Shown one piece after another: positions 6,439-6,813 of a stretch of 6,813 bases of DNA. The stretch covers positions 1-6,813 of the forward strand of contig CAMEOC010000058.1 in NCBI GenBank assembly GCA_945929285.1. Direction: 5' to 3'. The notes below the pieces were generated by a model that was given only the letters and a program-made list of their open reading frames with translations, had not been told where the DNA came from and ran no database searches. Numbering within the stretch: the stretch's first letter is position 1; each line of letters starts with the position of its first letter. Source of the stretch: an uncultured Mucispirillum sp. (lineage in GTDB: Bacteria > Chrysiogenota > Deferribacteres > Deferribacterales > Mucispirillaceae). The position numbers and the translations under genes were made by a program.

Positions 6439-6813
6439 TACTTTTATATTTAATACCATGCTTAAAAGTTCTTCACTTTTAGGCTTAAGTGCTGGTATGC
6501 TTGGGGTTGTGCTTTCATACCAAAGAAGAAGTATTGAAATAAACGCTCTTGCTGCAGGCTCATTTGTGGGTATATTAGTTTTTTACCTGCTGGCAGGAGT
6601 TGGCATATATTTAAGCCCTTATATTTTTGGGGAGATGGATAAGTATGTGTTTTCCTTTTCCGGCTCTATTGCAGGGGCTTTATTTATGATATTTTTACTG
6701 CATATATTATATAAAACAGACAGGCTTCACACCCATATAATACAAAGCTTAATGACTGCTGTTATGTTAGGGGTTGGTATTACTTTAATTACATATATCC
6801 GCCAGACAGGGGG
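6422..6813 (+). CDS. ABC-3 family metal-type permease, N-terminal part (cut by window end)
   Basis: About 130 residues are visible and the frame is open to the window edge. The N-terminus, MIEISDTFIFNTML followed by LLGLSAGMLGVVLSYQRRS, aligns by eye with ZnuB/TroC-type permeases, which begin in a similar MIExx style and carry GxLGxxxxxRR before the first loop. Hydrophobic segments at about residues 17-35, 43-66, 78-100 and 107-127 are consistent with the first four membrane helices. The conserved GDxLxHAxxxG motif after RR is here INALAAGSFVG, so the usual Asp and His are Asn and Ala. It follows the lipoprotein and ATPase genes and completes the transporter. ATG 6422 is preferred by alignment, with GGA 9 bases upstream; the in-frame ATG 6413 and GTG 6377 are alternatives. 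The frame is closed upstream by TGA at 6374-6376. Substrate is undetermined. Confidence 0.85.
   Translation, partial: MIEISDTFIFNTMLKSSSLLGLSAGMLGVVLSYQRRSIEINALAAGSFVGILVFYLLAGVGIYLSPYIFGEMDKYVFSFSGSIAGALFMIFLLHILYKTDRLHTHIIQSLMTAVMLGVGITLITYIRQTG

Noticed and set aside
5606..6459. Minus-strand open frames opposite the ABC ATPase and the permease start
   Set aside because: They are antisense to Walker A, signature and Walker B coding sequence, with no family resemblance and no ribosome site.
1..6813. CRISPR array, tRNA, rRNA or insertion sequence
   Set aside because: No regularly spaced direct repeats, no tRNA-like cloverleaf, no rRNA-like segment, and no transposase or terminal inverted repeats were seen.

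Overview
The window is a very AT-rich bacterial segment (roughly 30% G+C by eye). It has two outward-facing transcription units separated by a 208-bp divergent intergenic region. The lipoprotein-type binding protein, the non-mevalonate isoprenoid gene and the base composition suit a low-GC Gram-negative anaerobe. A Deferribacterota (Mucispirillum-like) or spirochaete-like source is possible, but this is a weak inference and no taxon can be proven here.

Left half, minus strand (about 410-3456): a compact three-gene cluster of phage virion character, read right to left. It starts with a 185-residue head-tail adaptor-like protein. A 4-base ATGA overlap leads into a 713-residue beta-rich protein resembling the tail nozzle or packaged-DNA stabilisation proteins of short-tailed phages. 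After 15 bp comes a 111-residue small protein of probable virion or ejection type. No terminase, portal, capsid, integrase or lysis gene is present, and the cluster begins directly opposite ispG. It is therefore an isolated tail module: a prophage remnant, a satellite or part of a multi-locus gene-transfer-agent-like element. Downstream, positions 1-409 hold no gene. They contain a hairpin just after the last stop and a clear minus-strand intrinsic terminator at 156-181.

Right half, plus strand (3665-6813): ispG (flavodoxin/ferredoxin-dependent HMBPP synthase of the MEP isoprenoid pathway, a 4Fe-4S enzyme) is followed after 3 bp by a TroA-like metal-binding lipoprotein, after 10 bp by its ABC ATPase, and then by an ABC-3 family permease cut by the window end. 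This looks like one operon. If the transporter brings in a transition metal, its linkage to a metalloenzyme gene is suggestive, but no more than that.

The transporter is unusual. The binding protein keeps all four expected metal ligands. The ATPase carries substitutions at the Q-loop, the signature motif and the catalytic glutamate position, and its reading frame stops early at a short TA repeat. The missing C-terminal family motif is intact in the next frame. The permease has lost the conserved Asp and His of its N-terminal GDxLxHA motif. Either the transporter is a divergent subfamily or it is drifting. These features and the orphan phage tail module are the points most worth following up.
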